Shown: piece after piece, positions 1 to 13,900 of the stretch
Layout of the letters: each line of letters starts with the position of its first letter
Numbering within the stretch: the stretch's first letter is position 1
NCBI GenBank assembly: GCA_943704525.1
Contig: CALSCQ010001169.1
Span: 17,171-81,170 of the forward strand
Direction of reading: 5' to 3'
DNA from: Pigoraptor vietnamica
Taxonomy: Eukaryota > Opisthokonta > Filasterea
DNA: 64,000 nucleotides
Notes under the pieces: model-generated
Seen by the model: only the letters and a program-made list of their open reading frames with translations
The model's database searches: none
What the model was told of the DNA's origin: nothing
Position numbers and translations under genes: made by a program

Positions 1-3000
1 GGTGCGCTGCGGCTGCAGTTCCAGCGCGACCTCGACCGCCAGGTGAAGGCGTTTGTGGTCGATGTCATCCAGTTCAGGAACGACTTTGACGCGAACGGCC
101 CCATGGTGCCCGGGCTCAAGCCCGCGGACGCCCTCGCGCGCCTCTCGCGGTTCGCGCGGATGTTCCAGGAGCGCAATGCGCAGCGACTGGCGCTGGAGGC
201 CGGCGAGCGGCTGTTTGGGCTGTCGGTGACGGCGTACCCGGAGCTCTCGAAGACGGAGGCAGAGCTGGCGATGCTGCAGGCGCTGTACGCGCTGTATACG
301 GACGTGACGGGCTTTGACCAGCGGTTCCGTGGGCTGCTGTGGGCCTCGACGGACTTTGCCGAGCTCTCGGCGGAGCTTGAGCGGTACGTGGACACGGCGG
401 CGGCGCTGCCCGAGCGCCTGCGCGACTGGGAGGCCTTCCGCGAGCTGCGCCGGTGTCTGGACAGCTACACGGCCGTGATGCCCGTGATTTCGAGCCTGGC
501 GGCGGCGTCGATCAAGAACCGCCACTGGCTCCAGGTGATGGGGGTGACGGGCAAGTCGTTCAAGGTGGAGGCCGAGTACTTCCGCCTCGGGCACCTGCTC
601 GACCTCGGGCTGCTGCGGTACCGCGACGAAATCGCCGCCATCACGCACTCTGCGTCGATGGAGCTGGAGCTCGAGTCGCGGCTGCGGCACATCGAGGAGG
701 AGTGGAGCGAGCAGTCGCTCGTGTTCGCGCGCTTCCGCCCGTCGGGCGACGGCCCCGTGATCCTGGCCCCCGCCGAGACGCAGCGCACGCTGAGCCTCCT
801 CGAGGACTCGCAGGTGGCTCTCGCCTCGATGCTCAACTCGCGGTACATTGCACCGCTGCGGGAGGAAGTGTCACTGTGGGTGGCCAAGCTGTCGACGATC
901 GGCGAGGTCGTCGAGCAGTGGCTGGTGGTGCAGAACATGTGGACGTACCTCGAGGCCGTGTTCTCGGACGCGCGCATTTCGGCGCAGCTGCCGAAGGAGG
1001 CGAAACGCTTTGCGATGATCGACCGCGCGTGGGCGGCGATTATGCAGCGCGCACACGAGGCGCCCAACATCATCCACTGCTGCCACGGCAACGAGGGCCT
1101 CAAGCACCTCCTCCAGCACCTCACCGACCAGCTCGAGCTCTGCCAGCGCTCGCTGGCGGGTTACCTCGAGTCCAAGCGGCAGGCCTTCCCGCGGTTCTAC
1201 TTTGTGTCGGACCCTATCCTCCTCAGCATGCTCAGCAACGCCGGGCGCCCAGCCGCCATCGTGCCCTTCCTCAAGTCGATCTTCGACAACGTCGCCGGGA
1301 TTGAGTTTGACCGGCCGGGACACGAGGCGTCGTACATCAACGCCGTCATCTCGGAGGAGGGCGAGCGGTATGCGCTTGCGAGCGGCGTGGGATTGCGCGG
1401 CGGCGTTGAAGAGTGGCTGGCGGTGTTGCGCGACGAGCTGCGGTCGTCCCTCGTGGGCTCCCTCCGCGGCGCAATGGCCCGCCACCGCGACGACCACGTC
1501 GAGGTGGACGAGCTCGCCATGCGCCTGCCCGCGCAGATTGCGGGTGTGCTCGCGCAGATTGTCTGGACGGAGGTGGCGGAGGAAGCGCTGCGCGAACAGC
1601 GCGGAGACCGCCGCACGATCATGGCGGCGACGCGGCGGCTCGGCGGCATCATTGCGCGGCTGTCGGACGCTGTGCGTCGCGAGGGCCTCTCGCGCGCGGA
1701 CGCGGCCAAGATCCAGCTGCTGATTGTGATTGCAACGCACCAGCGCGACACATTCGACGACGTCGTCCGGCGCAAGGTCAAGGATCCGATCGAGTTTGAC
1801 TGGCAGCGCCACGTCCGCGTGTATTTCCACGGGCCGGGCGCCGGACAACTCGCAGCCGTTGCGTCGATGTCCTCGCCGTCCGCAAGCGCCGCGAACGGTG
1901 GCGAGACCCGCGCGAGCTCCACATCTGCCCAGAAGCGCGAGGAGGTCGAGTTTTCGCTGCTGGACGCGTCGTTTGGCTACGGCTTTGAGTACCTCGGGGC
2001 GCGCCCGCGGCTCGTGGCGACGCCGCTCACCGAGCGTGCGATGATTGCCATGACGCAGGCGCTTGCGAGCGTGCGTGGCGCGGCGCCGTTTGGGCCGTCT
2101 GGAGTGGGCAAGACGGAGACGGTAAAGGACCTCGGGCGGATGCTGGGGCGGTACGTCGTGGTGCTCAACTGCTCGGACCAGATGGACGCGTCGATCCTCG
2201 GCAGCCTCCTCAAGGGCCTCGCGCAGAGCGGCGCCTTTGGGTGCTTTGACGAGCTCGCGCGCGTGCAGTTCCAGGTGCTCTCCGTGTTTGCGCAGCAGCT
2301 GCATGTCGTGTTCAGCGCCCTCCGCGCGAACCGCAAGACGTGCGTCTTCACCGACGGCCAGCACCTCCGCGTGGGCGCGCAGTTTGGCATCTTTGCGACC
2401 ATGGGACTGGCCGCCGGTGCCGCGCCGCAGAGCAGCCTCATGCCCAGCAACATGAAGGCGCTCTTCCGCCCTGTCGCGTTTGTCGCGCCGGACACCGAGG
2501 CGATCGTGCGGGTCAAGCTCGCCGCGATGGGCCTCTCGGAGGTCCGCACGCTGGCGCGCAAGGTGGTCATGCTCTTCCGCCTATGCGACGAGCAGCTCTC
2601 CCGGCAGCCGCACTACGACTTTGGCCTCCGCACCGTCCTCTCAATCCTCGAGTTTGCGGGCCAGGAGAAGGCGCGGCGGGCGCAGGCGCAGGCGGATGCG
2701 GCGACCCCGGCGGCGTCGGGACCTTCGAGCACGTCAGTTCCCGCACCGCCTGTGGTCGTGCAGCCGCCGCCCGCGCAAGTGTCCGGCCTTCACAACGCGC
2801 ACTCGGCGCGCAGCGTGGTCAACCTCTTCTCTGCCGGCGTGCAGGTCGCCCAGCCCGTGCCGGTTGCCGCACCGCCCGTAGACGGCGCGGCGCGCAAGGA
2901 CGCGGCGCTGCTGACGCAGATCATCCACGACTCGACGGCCCCGCGCCTCCTCGAGCACGACCTCCCTGTCTTCCGGACCCTTCTGCGCGACATGTTCGTG

Positions 3001-6000
3001 GATGTGGCGCCGATGAACGACGACGGCTCGTGGCACGATGCTGTTGAGCGCGCCGTCCGCAAGCGCGCAACCGAGGCCGGCCTAGTCCAGCACACGCCGT
3101 GGATCAGCAAGGCGATGGAGCTGCACGCGCTTGGCCTCGCGCGCCGCGGCATCGTGGTCGTGGGGCCCTCTGGGTCGGGCAAGTCGCGCGCCGTCGAGAC
3201 GCTGACGGCCGCGCTCAGCGGAATGGCCGCGGGCGTGTCGCACAAGGTGCAGCGGTTCAACACGTGCGCGCTCACGAACGAACAGCTCTTCGGCCACTTT
3301 GACGTTGGCGCCAGCCGCGATTGGGTCGACGGCGTGTTTTCGGCGCTACTGCGCAAGGCGGTGAAGGCGAAAAACACGACGTCGTGGTTTTGCTTTGACG
3401 GGCCGATCGCCGCGCCGTGGACGGAGACGCTTGCGAACGCGCTCGACGAGAGCGGTACGCTGACGCTCGTGAACGGCGACCGCCTTCCGATGGCGAGCGG
3501 CATTCGGCTTGTCTTTGAGACGCACGACCTGCGCTTCGCGTCGCCCGGCGCCATCTCGCGCTGCGGCGTCGTGTACTTTGGAGACTCTGTGCTCGGCTGG
3601 AAGCCGATGGTCGAGGCCTGGCTGCAGACGCGCCCACCCGAGGAGGCCCTCATCCTGCGCCCGCTCTTCGACCGCTACGTCGACCGCATGTTCCGCTACG
3701 TGAACGGCGAGACGCAGGGCGCGCTGATCCGCGTCTGCCCCGTCGGCCTCATGAGCACGTGCACGGCGGTCCTCTCGGCGCTGCTCGGCAACTTCCTCGT
3801 GTCGAACGCGCCTTACGCCGCGCCCCCCACGCCCGCACCCCTCGGCCCGAACGCCCCAACGCCGCGGCTGCCCACGTCGGCCCTTGCCACGCCCGTGCCG
3901 CCGACCCCCGCGCCGCCCTCAGACGCGCGCCACGAGCGCATGTTTATCTTTGCGCTTGCATGGTCCGTGGGCGGGCTGTTGCCGGAGTCCGACCGCGCCG
4001 GGTTCACCGAGCACCTGCGCACGCTGTGCCCGGTGCTGCCCACGATGGATCCCGGGAGCACTGTCTTTGACTACTACATTGACGAGACGGGCGAGTGGGA
4101 CCTCTGGCAGTCGCTCGTGCCCGCCCTCCGCACCGGCGACCCCGGCGTCCCCGCCCTCTCCGAGCCATTCATCGAGACGGCCGAAACAGTGCGCCTCAAG
4201 TACTTGCTCGGCCTTGCGGCGGATGAGCGGCGCAACGTGCTTGTCGTGGGCCCGCCCGGCTCTGGCAAGACAGCCGCGATCGCGACGTTCCTCTCGTCAC
4301 GGGAGACGGACTTGCAGACTGTGAAGCGCTTTGTGTATTCCGCGGCGACAACGGCGAGCGGCGTTCACCAGTTTATCGAGAGCTGCGTGCAGCGCCGTCA
4401 GGGCCGGACGTTTGGGGCGGAGAACGGGAAGCGCCTGTGTGCATTTGTGGACGACATCAACCTTCCTGCGACGAGCGCAGCGGGCGAGCAGTCGGCCAAC
4501 GAGCTGCTGCGCCAGCTTCTTGAGGACGGCGGCCTGTACAGCCTCGAGCGCCCGGGCGACTTTAAGGTCATGATCGACGTCGGCATGTTCGCCGCCATGC
4601 GCCCGCCGACGGCCGGCCGCGAGGATATCCCCGACCGTCTCAAGCGCCACTTCGCCGTGTTCACGCTCGGCGCGCCGCACGACGACGCCGTCGACTCGAT
4701 CTTCGCGGGTATCGTGAACGTGTACCTCCGCCGCGAGTGCGCAACGGCAGATCTCGTTTCTCGCTGCGCCGCGGCGTCCCGCGCTCTCCTGCAGGCGCTG
4801 GGTGATGTCCTCCCGCGGTCGGCGGAACGCTGGCACTACGACTTCAACATTCGAGACCTCGTGCGCATCTGCGCGGGCCTCGGACACTGCCCGTCGGAGC
4901 AGCACTTCCTCGCCTTCTGGCGCTACGGCTGCGACCGCGTCCTGGGCGACCGGCTCGTCGAGCCCGCGGAGATTGCCGCGTACGACAAGGCACTGGCGTC
5001 GGTGCTCGAGAAGCACTTTGCCGGCCTGGACGCGGCCCCGCAGTTCTTTGTGAACTTTTCGACGCCGGACGGCGACCCGATCTTCGTGTCGCACAAGACG
5101 CCCGCGCAGTCGCACACGGCCTCGCAGACGCGCCTCGATGTGGCGGGAGCGCAGGGTGGCTCGACGGGCGCGGTGGCGGCGGCAGGCGTGCCGGCGCACG
5201 TGGCACGGCCGTGGATTGCGATGTCCGACATTGGGCGGCTGACGGGGTGCATCGAGGGCTTCCTGCGCAAGTTCAACGAGGAGCACCGCTTTGCGAGCGC
5301 ACACCTCGTCCTGTTTGAGGACACGGTGCGTCACGTGATCGCCATCCACCGCATCCTCTCTATGCCCCGCGGCAACGCCCTCCTCATCGGGCCGGGCGGC
5401 TCGGGCAGGCGCTCGCTCTGCAACCTCGCGTCGTACATTGCCGGCCATCGCATGGTGAGCGTGCGTGCCTCGCGGCGGCAGGGCGCCGAGCAGTTTATGG
5501 CGGACCTTCGCGCCATCTACCGCGCGGCGGTCGCGAGCCCCGTCCCGCAGACACTCGTGCTGACCGAGAACGAGATTGCGGACGAGGAGACGCTCGACTG
5601 CGTCAACCGGCTGCTCACGAGCGGCGAGATCACGGGGCTGTTCAAGCGCGACGAGCTCGAGGCGATCCTCGCGGACCTGGTGCCGGCCATCAAGCGCGAC
5701 TGCCCCAGCCGCCTCATCAACCCCTACCGCTACTTTGTCGACCGCGTCGTCTCGAACCTCCACGTCGTCCTCTGCATGTCGTCGGACCTCGGCGCCCTCA
5801 AGCAGAAGGCGCGCCGCTTCCCCGGCCTCGCCTCCGCGTGCCAGATGATCTACTTTGCCGACTGGCCACGCGAGGCGCTCGCGGTGATTGCGGAGCGCGT
5901 GATTGGGGGCGCGGGCACCGCCGAGGCCGCGACAACGGGCGTCCTGGGCGGGATGCACATGGCCGCGACGCAGGCGTGCAACGAGTACGCGAAGAAGGGC

Positions 6001-9000
6001 GGGCGGCGCGTGGACTTTACGCCCCGCACGTACCTCGTGTTCCTGGACAAATTCCGCGCGCTGTTTGATGACAAGTCGCAGGAGGCGTCTCGCATGATTG
6101 CCGCCCTCCGCGTGGGCCTCGAACGCATCGACCAGACGAGCCAGTCGCTCGCCGTGATGAGCGCGGCCATCGACAACAACAACGTGCGGCTCGGGCGCGC
6201 GCGTCGCCTCACGGAACAGCTGCTCTCCGACATCACAAGCACCGCCGTCAAATTGGAACGCGCCCGTGCGCGTGTGGCGCTCTCGCGTGACGAAGCCGCG
6301 ACGTCGGGCAAGGGAGAGCTGTCGGCGGAGGGCGAGGCGCTGGCGGAGGCAGCCAATGTCGCCCGCCAAGCCGCCGAGTCCGTCGCCAGCGCGCTGGAGC
6401 ACGTGGCCGCGCAAGCGCACGAGTCGACCGAGGGCATTGCTGCACTCGTTGGCGTGCTTGCGTCGGCTGCCGTGCAGCTCGCACATGGGACGTCGGGAAG
6501 CGACCGCGGCGACGTTGGCTTTGCGTCGTACGTGCGCCAGACGGACGCGCTCTCGGCTGCGCGTCTGCCCGCACAGCGCCCGAGGGAGGCGGTGGTTGCC
6601 GAGCTTGCGGCAGCCGTGCGCATTCCTCCGGCCGCCGGCGACCCTTCTGCCGTGGGCCAGGTCGCGGAAGCCCTCGCTGCCACTCTCGACGTTGTGCGCG
6701 CCATGCACGCGCGCGATGCCGCGACGGCGGCCAAAGCAGCGGCCGGCACGCCCGAGGGCGAGGGCACGGAGGTGGCTCAGCTGCGCGCGGAACTCGAGGG
6801 CCTTCAGGCGGCCTTTGACGCGGCGCTCGACGAGCGGCAGATTGCCGAAGCCCTCGAGAGGTCCAGCCGGGAGCGGCTGCGGGCGGCGAGTGCGCTGCTC
6901 GCATCACTCGGGGACTTGCGCGCTGGCTGGCAAGAGCGGCTGGAGGCGCTCGAGACTGCGTCGGCGACGCTCGCGGCGGACGCAGCCGTTGTGGCGGCAT
7001 ACCTCTCTTACGCGGGGCCGTTCAACGCCGAGTTTCGCAAGATGCTGTGGACGCAGTGGGTTGGCATTGCGGCCGCCGGGGGCGTCACGGTGTCGCAGGG
7101 CCTCACGCCCGTCGGCTTCACGTGCGACCGCGCCACGCTGCTCTCGTGGGAGGTGCTCGGCCTGCCGCGCGACGGGCAGCCCGTGGACAACGCCGCGATA
7201 GTCACGCACCACTGCGTCGCGTGGCCGCTGCTGATCGACCCGCAGGGCGAGGGCGTCGCGTGGCTGCGCCAGAACGAGGAGCCGCGCGGTCTCGTCGCGC
7301 TCAAGCACACGGACGCGCACTTCCGCGCGACGCTCGAGGAGTGCGTGACGAAGGGCCGGCCTCTGCTCGTGACGGACGTGGAACCCGAGGCGCTGTGGGC
7401 GGACAGTGCGATCCGGGCGGTGCTGCAGCGGCAGACGGTGGCGAACGGGCGCTCGTGCACGGTGATGGTGGGCGACCGCGAGATTGAGCACCACGCGGAC
7501 TTCCGCCTGTACCTCGCCACAAAGGCGTCGCACCCGGTGATCCCGCCGGACCTCGCCTCGCACACGACGATCGTCGACTTCATTACCACCATGGGCGGCC
7601 TCGAGGAACACCTCCTCAACCGCGTCGTCGTCATCGAAAAGCCCGGGCTGGACCGCACGCGCCGGCAGCTGCTGCGCGACGCGCACGGCCTGGAGACGCG
7701 CGCCAACGCCCTCGAACTGCGCATCCTCGAGGCACTCGGCGGATCGCACGCGCTCGGGTTTGCGGAGGACGAGCAGCTCGTGTCGGACCTTGCGACCACG
7801 GTGGCCGCGCTCTCGGAAGCCCGCGGGGAGATTGCGCGCGTTCAGGAACAGCTGGAGGCAACGACGGTGGCGTGGCAGGAGTACAAGGGCATTGCGGTGC
7901 GCGGCGGCGCGCTCTACACGGTTGTGTCGTGGATGGGCCAGGTCAACAACATGTACGAAACGTCCCTCGAGCAGTTCCTCCGCCTCTTCGACAGCGCCGT
8001 CGCTTCTGCGGACCGCTCGCCGCTGACCAGCAAGCGCATTGAGAACGTCATCTCGGCGCTGACGTACACGGTGCACGTGTACATGACGCGCGGCCTCTTT
8101 GACCGCGACAAGGTCCTCTTCCTGCTGCTGCTCGCGATGCAGGTCGGCCTCTCGCGCGACGAGTTTACGCCCGCGGAATTCGCCTATGTGATACGCGCGG
8201 GCGCAACGGCCGACCCGCGGAATATCCCGCGCCGGGCCGTCGAGTGGCTCAACGACGAGCAGTGGCAGAACCTTGTCGCCCTCTCGCGCTTCCCGCTCTT
8301 TGCGGATGTCATCCCGCGCCTGCAGCGGCTCGAGCTCCAGTGGCGGCCCATCCTGGACCACGACAAGCCCGAGACGGCGACGCTGCCCGACGGCCTCGAC
8401 GCCAAGCTGACGCGCATGCAGCGGCTGATGCTCGTGCGCGCCTTCCGCGCCGACCGGCTCGTCCCCGCCGCCCTCGCCTTTGTGCGCGACACACTCGGGC
8501 GCAAGTATGTCGAGGCGCTTCCGCTCAATCTGGAACTCGCGGTGCAGCAGAGCGACAGCCGCACGCCGCTGATCCTCGTGCTCTCGCCGGAGGGCACGGA
8601 CCCGCTCTCAATGGTCGAGTCGCTTGCGCGTCGCGAGAACATTGAGTGCAAGTCGATCTCGCTCGGGCAGGGCCAGGAGCGTGTGGCGCTGCAGGCCGTC
8701 GAGCGCGGCATGCAGGCGGGCCACTGGGTCGTGCTGCAGAACGGCCACCTCGGGCTCGCGTGCATCGCGGAGGTTGAGGCGATGGTCGCGCGTGCCGAAC
8801 GCGTGCGGCCCAACTTCCGCCTGTGGATTACGACGGCCGCGGACCCGCGGTTCCCCGTGTCGGTGGTGCAGGCGGGCATCAAGATTGTGACGGAGCCGAG
8901 CATGAGCCTGCGCGACGGCCTGAAGCGGTCGTTCCTGTGGATCACGCAGGAGACGATCGACGCGTCGCTGCGGCCGGAGTGGGTGCCGTTCCTCTACAGC

Positions 9001-10798
9001 CTCTCGTTCCTCCACTCGGCTGTCCGCGTCCGCCGCAAGTTCGGCGCCGTTGGATGGCACGCGGCCTACGACTGGAACATGGGCGACCTTTCGGTGCGTA
9101 CTGCGCGTTCATGCCATTCTGTTGATCAACCTTCTCAACACGCGCACGCGCACACGTGCATGCATGTGGACTAGCTCTAACCACTCTTCGCGCAATGCAC
9201 AGGCCGCCGTGCGCTTTGCGGAGCACCAGTTTTCGTCGAGCGCGCGCTCACGCGGACCCTCGTGGCCGGCCATTCGCTATCTGCTCTCGGAGATTATCTA
9301 CGGCGGGCACATAACGGACACGTACGACCAGCGCCTGATGAACGTGCTCACCGACCTGTGGATTGGGCCGCAAGTGTGCACCAAGGGCTTCGAGTTTGCT
9401 CCCGGTGCGTCACTGTGCCTGACTCCCCCGTGCATGGGTTCGAGAGAGACGCACTGTCTTATCTTCCGCCCTTGTTCTGTCCGCAGAGTACAAGCTTCCC
9501 TCGGTCGCGCTGTCCAAGGAAGTGACGCCCGTGGGCCTGCACCAGTCTGTGGACCAGCTGCCCGTCGTGGACGTGCCCGAGGTGTACGGACTGCACGCGT
9601 CCGCCGAGATGTCGTTCCGCATGCAGCAGGCGACGTACATTCTCGAGCACCTCGTCACGCTGTGCGCATCGGAAGAGGGTGCCATGAAGGGCCGCTCGCG
9701 CCACACGATTCTCGGCGACGTCGTCAACGACATTCTGCACAAGCTGCCGAAGGACGTGTCGCGTGAGGCCCTCCAGGAGCGCACGAAGAAGCAGGGCGGC
9801 CCCACGCCCATGAACCTCTTCCTCGCGCGCGAAATAGACTGCCTGCAGCGCCTCCTAAACGAGATCAAGGCGACCGCAAAGGTTCGCTGCTATCTGTGCG
9901 CCGCTGCCGTGCGTGCATGTTGTTGTGACGTATGTCTGACGACCCCCTTTGCCCGCAGCGCATCAAGTCTGTCATCAAGGGCCAGACGGTCCCGACGGTC
10001 TCGACCATTGCGGTGATGGATGCGCTCATGCGCGGCGTGACGCCGAGGGAATGGACGGACCTCTCGTGGGACGGCGAGAACACGCCGCTTGCGCCGTGGC
10101 TGCAGGACATTGCGCAGCGGGGGGAGCACCTGGGCCACCTCGTGTCGCAGCGCGAGCGGCCGTCGGTGCTGTGGATCGGCGGGTTCTTCAACCCGCAGGC
10201 GCTGCTGACGGTCATCAAGCAAGAGGCTGTTCGCGCCCGCCCCGGATGGTCGCACGAGAACGTCGAGCTCCAGTTTGACATTACGTCGCGCGAGACGGTG
10301 CGTCGCTGCGCTTGCCGTGCTCAATTGCCCTTTGACGCTGTTTCATTCTCTTCCCCGTCTCCATCTTTTTCACTCGCTTACCCCCCTCTCCCCTTCCCCA
10401 CGCAGGTCCGCGACGCCGCCCCTGAGGGCATGTACGTCACCGGCTTTTTCCTGCGCGGCGCCGGATGGGACAAGTCGAACGCCCGGCTGATCGAAGTCCC
10501 GGCGACCGCCAAGGGCCCCATCCCACTTCCGATTGTTCACGTGACCGCCGTCCACACGGTCGACAAAGGCGCGGCCGCACTTGGTGCGCTTGGGCCGGAG
10601 CCGCTACCCGGCGCCCCCGCGCCCCCTCCACCGGCAACCACCAAGGTGGTGGAGCCACGGCCGATGTACGCGTGCCCCTGCTACCGTTCGACGAAGCGCT
10701 CTGCGGATGCGTTTGTGTGCGAGCTCGACGTCAAGACGGACGAACCCCCCGGGAAATGGGTCATGCGAGGCGTGTGCTGCACGCTGCGGTCCTACTAG
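1..10798 (+). CDS. Outer-arm dynein heavy chain, gamma/DNAH5-DNAH8 type (5' partial)
   Basis: Axonemal outer-arm motor heavy chain. Five exons by GT-AG and phase: 1-9093, 9203-9404, 9487-9881, 9959-10297, 10406-10798 (3,473 residues in the window). The reading frame is open from base 1, so the start and roughly 1,000 tail residues lie upstream. Seen: linker motifs such as QRAHEAPNIIHCC, typical of DNAH5/8; AAA1 P-loop GPSGVGKTET (about residue 698) and Walker B GCFDE (about 747); AAA2 GPSGSGKS (about 1055); AAA3 GPPGSGKT with VDDINLP; AAA4 GPGGSGRRS; stalk coiled coils (about 2040-2335); and a C-terminal domain ending WVMRGVCCTLRSY. Odd: the AAA1 sensor block and the stalk head differ strongly from the family (see findings). 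The class call is from remembered DNAH5/DNAH8 sequence and is strong for the C-terminal half. The neighbouring gene on the minus strand converges, 168 bp away. Confidence 0.93.
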
Positions 10799-10905
10799 AC
10801 ATTCCGATACTTCGATGGATTTTTTCGCTGCGTTGTCGCGTTCTGATTTGGCATGCGTGTGTGCGCTGCGTGTGTGCGTTTTGCGCGTCTGCGCGTCTTC
10901 TTAGT

Positions 10906-10914
10906 GCCATAAAC
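10906..10914 (+). terminator. Candidate 3'-end signal GCCATAAAC
   Basis: GCCATAAAC lies about 110 bp after the dynein stop codon. The identical nonamer follows the RhoGEF gene, and GGCATAAAC follows PSMA4 on its own strand. A poly(A)-signal role is inferred only from position and recurrence. Confidence 0.3.
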
Positions 10915-10966
10915 AGCAAATTGGCCACACGCAGACCCGTCATTCTGTCACTTAGATAGGCATTCT

Positions 10967-13900
10967 TCAGCCGACGCGCGCGCGCACCAGCGCCATCTGC
11001 GACGAGGCAATCTCCGCCACGCGGCACAGCATGAGCAGCAGCGAGGCCACCTGCTCGCTCAGCTCGACCACCTTGGCCTTGGCGCGAATGAATTCGGCGG
11101 GGTCGCCCCCGATCATCCCGTGCACCTCGTCTAGGTACGCGCGCGTCTCCTCTCGGCTCCTCTCAAAGGCGTCGATCGCAGGCCCGAGGAACTCAAAGTC
11201 CGGACACCACTCGCAGCGGCCGACGTCCCGGACCGTTCCGTGCGACGAAAGCTCCTCCTGTCCGGACGCGCACACAGCCGAAATGGCCCCGCAGCACTCG
11301 TCAATCAGCGCCACGCTCGGCTCGCTTGCGCATCGCAGCCGTTCCGCCACGGCCCCTATGCTGTCCAACAACGCAGCCACACGCGACATGACCAGCCGCG
11401 CGTGCACGGCCGCGCCTCCGTCCGCGCCCGTCGCCATTGCACGCGCCACGCCCGCAGCGCGCCGAATGTGGTCCTCCGCTGCCGCCGTCGCCGCCTGCTC
11501 GCTGCGGCGAAGCACCTCGAGCTCGCACGTGATCTCGGCGTTGCGCTGCTGCGTCCGCTCCAGCTTCGTGGTCATCGCTTCGACCTCCTCCTCCATCTGC
11601 TTGCAGCGCTCGAGAAGGGCACCGCGCTCCCTCTTCGTTGATTCCAGCAGGGTGCGGAGCTCGTCGCCGTCGGCCGCAGCACGAAGCAACCGGTTGGCAG
11701 ATTCCGAATCGCGCGCGCGAAGCTCCGCGAGCTCCCTCTCCAACGAGGCCGCCCCGCGCGCGGCGTCGTCGCGCGCCGACACGGTCTGCGCGTGCTCCTG
11801 CTGCAGCTTGCGCTCGCGCTCCTCGCACTGCGCCAGGAGGCGTCGGGTGTGGTCGAGCTCCTCGGCGCGGGCCGTGGCGACGCGCACCTGCAGCCGGAGC
11901 TGGTGTGCGTCGTTTGCGGCGTCTTGCTCGCGACGCAGCGCGTCCGCTAATTGCCGCTCGCACCGCTCCAGCTCAGCCACACGCGCGTTTGCGCGGGCCA
12001 ACTCGGACCGCAACCGGCTGCACTCTGCCTCCAGCTCCTCGCACTGCCGCTGCGCCGCGGCCGCCGCCGTCTGCGATCCCTCGAGTTCGGTCGCGCGCGC
12101 TCTAAATCTGTTCAGCGCCGCGCGCGCATCGTCGAGCTCGGCAGAGAGCACGCGCTCGCGCTCCTGCAACCGCGCCGCCTGCGAGCGGAACGCCTCCAAC
12201 TCGGCCAACCGACCCCGCGCAACCGCCAATTGCTGCTCCAGATCGCGCGCGCGCTCTGCGGCCTCCTCCCTCTGCCGCGCGCACAGTTGCAGGTGACCCT
12301 CCAACCGACCGCCAATCTCTGCGGAGCGGGCGCGCTCGGCCTCAAGCTCCCGCAGCATCTCCTCATGCCGACGGGCCGACTCTTCCGCTCGCGTTGACGA
12401 CACGGCTTCGGCGCGCTCCAGCTTGAGCTGCAGTTCCGCCACGCGCGCTTCGAGGGCCCGTCGGCTGTCCTCGGCCTCAACGCGCACCCGACGCTCGCCG
12501 TCAAGCAGCGCGAGAGACTCCCGCACGCTCTGCTGGGACGCCTCGCGCGCCTGTCGCTCGCTCTCGGCCGCCCGTCGTGCGTCCGCCACTTCCACCGCAC
12601 GACGTTCGAGCATCGCGGAGAGGTCTTCTTTGTCGCGCTCCAGCCGCGCCGTGCGCTCCGACAGAGAGAGCGACTCGGCGCGCGATGCGCTCAAGTCCGC
12701 ACGCAGTTGCGCCGCCACCTCCTGCAGGTCGCGCAGCTGGCGCGAGAGCTCGTCCTTCTGCGACGTTGCGAGGGCCAGCTCGGTGCCGAGCCGGGCGGCC
12801 GTGGCTTGCGCGGCCTCTTTCGCGGCGCGTTCCTCCCGAACCGCGTCCTCAAGCGCTATGCGCGCGCGCACGAGCTCGTCCAGCTTCGACTTGTCTGCCG
12901 CCACGGCGCATTCGGCCTCGTGTGCCCGTCGGAGCGCGGCGTCGAGCGCACGCCGTCCCTCGCGCACTTGATCCTGCATTTCACTGTTGGCCCGCGAGGC
13001 CACGTCACGTGCCAGCTGCAGCTCGCGCGCCTGCCGCCGCACCACCTCGTTCTCCGCCGACGCCTCCGCCCGCAGCTTGTGCGCCTGCTCGAGCGACTCG
13101 CTCAGTCGGCGCAGTTCCATGCGCACCGAATCGTCGCTGTCCACCTTGACGCGGGCCGCGAGGCGCAGCGCCTCCGCCGACTTGGCCAGCTCGTCCTTCA
13201 GCGAGCGCAGCTCAATGTCCCTCTCCTCCACCCGCTGCCGAGCGTCCGCATAGTCCCGCCGGAGCCGCACGAGCTCGAGTTCCATGGCCTGCCTGCGCGC
13301 CCTCACCACGCCGGTGGCCTCCGGGGCCACGTCCGGGTCGATGCCCTCCGCGACCAGGCGCGCCTTGAGCGAGGAGATGAGGGCGTCCCGCTTGCGGCAG
13401 AGTCCCTCAAGCACCTCGCGCTCCTCGCGGCACTCGCCCAGCTGCCGTGCAAGCCCCGCGATGCGGTCGAGGAGGGCGTGGTTGGCGTCGCGGTATCCGT
13501 CGGCAGTGACGCGGTTGGTTTCGCAGTCGAGCTTGAGCGTCTTGACCCGCTCCTTCATGCGGCCGAGCACGCACTCCTTGTCCGTGACCTCCTGCCGCAA
13601 GCTGCTGATGCGCACCGTGCCAATGCGCACGTTCTCTTTCTCGCGCTCGATCTCGCGCTGCTTGTCGAGCCGCAGCTCGCTGATGGCGTCCACGAGCTTC
13701 TTTTGGGACTCGGTGAGCCGCTCCACCCGCTCCCTCAGCTCGTGCGCGATGCGGTCGTCCGCAGCGACCGCGGCATTGATGCGCTCACTGTCGCGCCGAC
13801 ACTCCTCAATCTCGCAGCTGAGCGCGTTCAGCCGGTTCTCCTGGCTCGCGAGGTCCGCGCTCATGCGCACTATGTTAATGTCGTCCTCGATCCGCTGGAC

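Noticed and set aside
4297-6708. 803-codon open frame antisense to the dynein gene
   Set aside because: Arg/His/Val-rich translation with no family motif; a by-product of GC-rich codon use in the dynein exon.
10301-10400. Continuation of the dynein frame past 10297
   Set aside because: It reads into a pyrimidine tract and CGCAG acceptor; splicing to 10406 restores the conserved EGMYVTGFFLRGAGWD.
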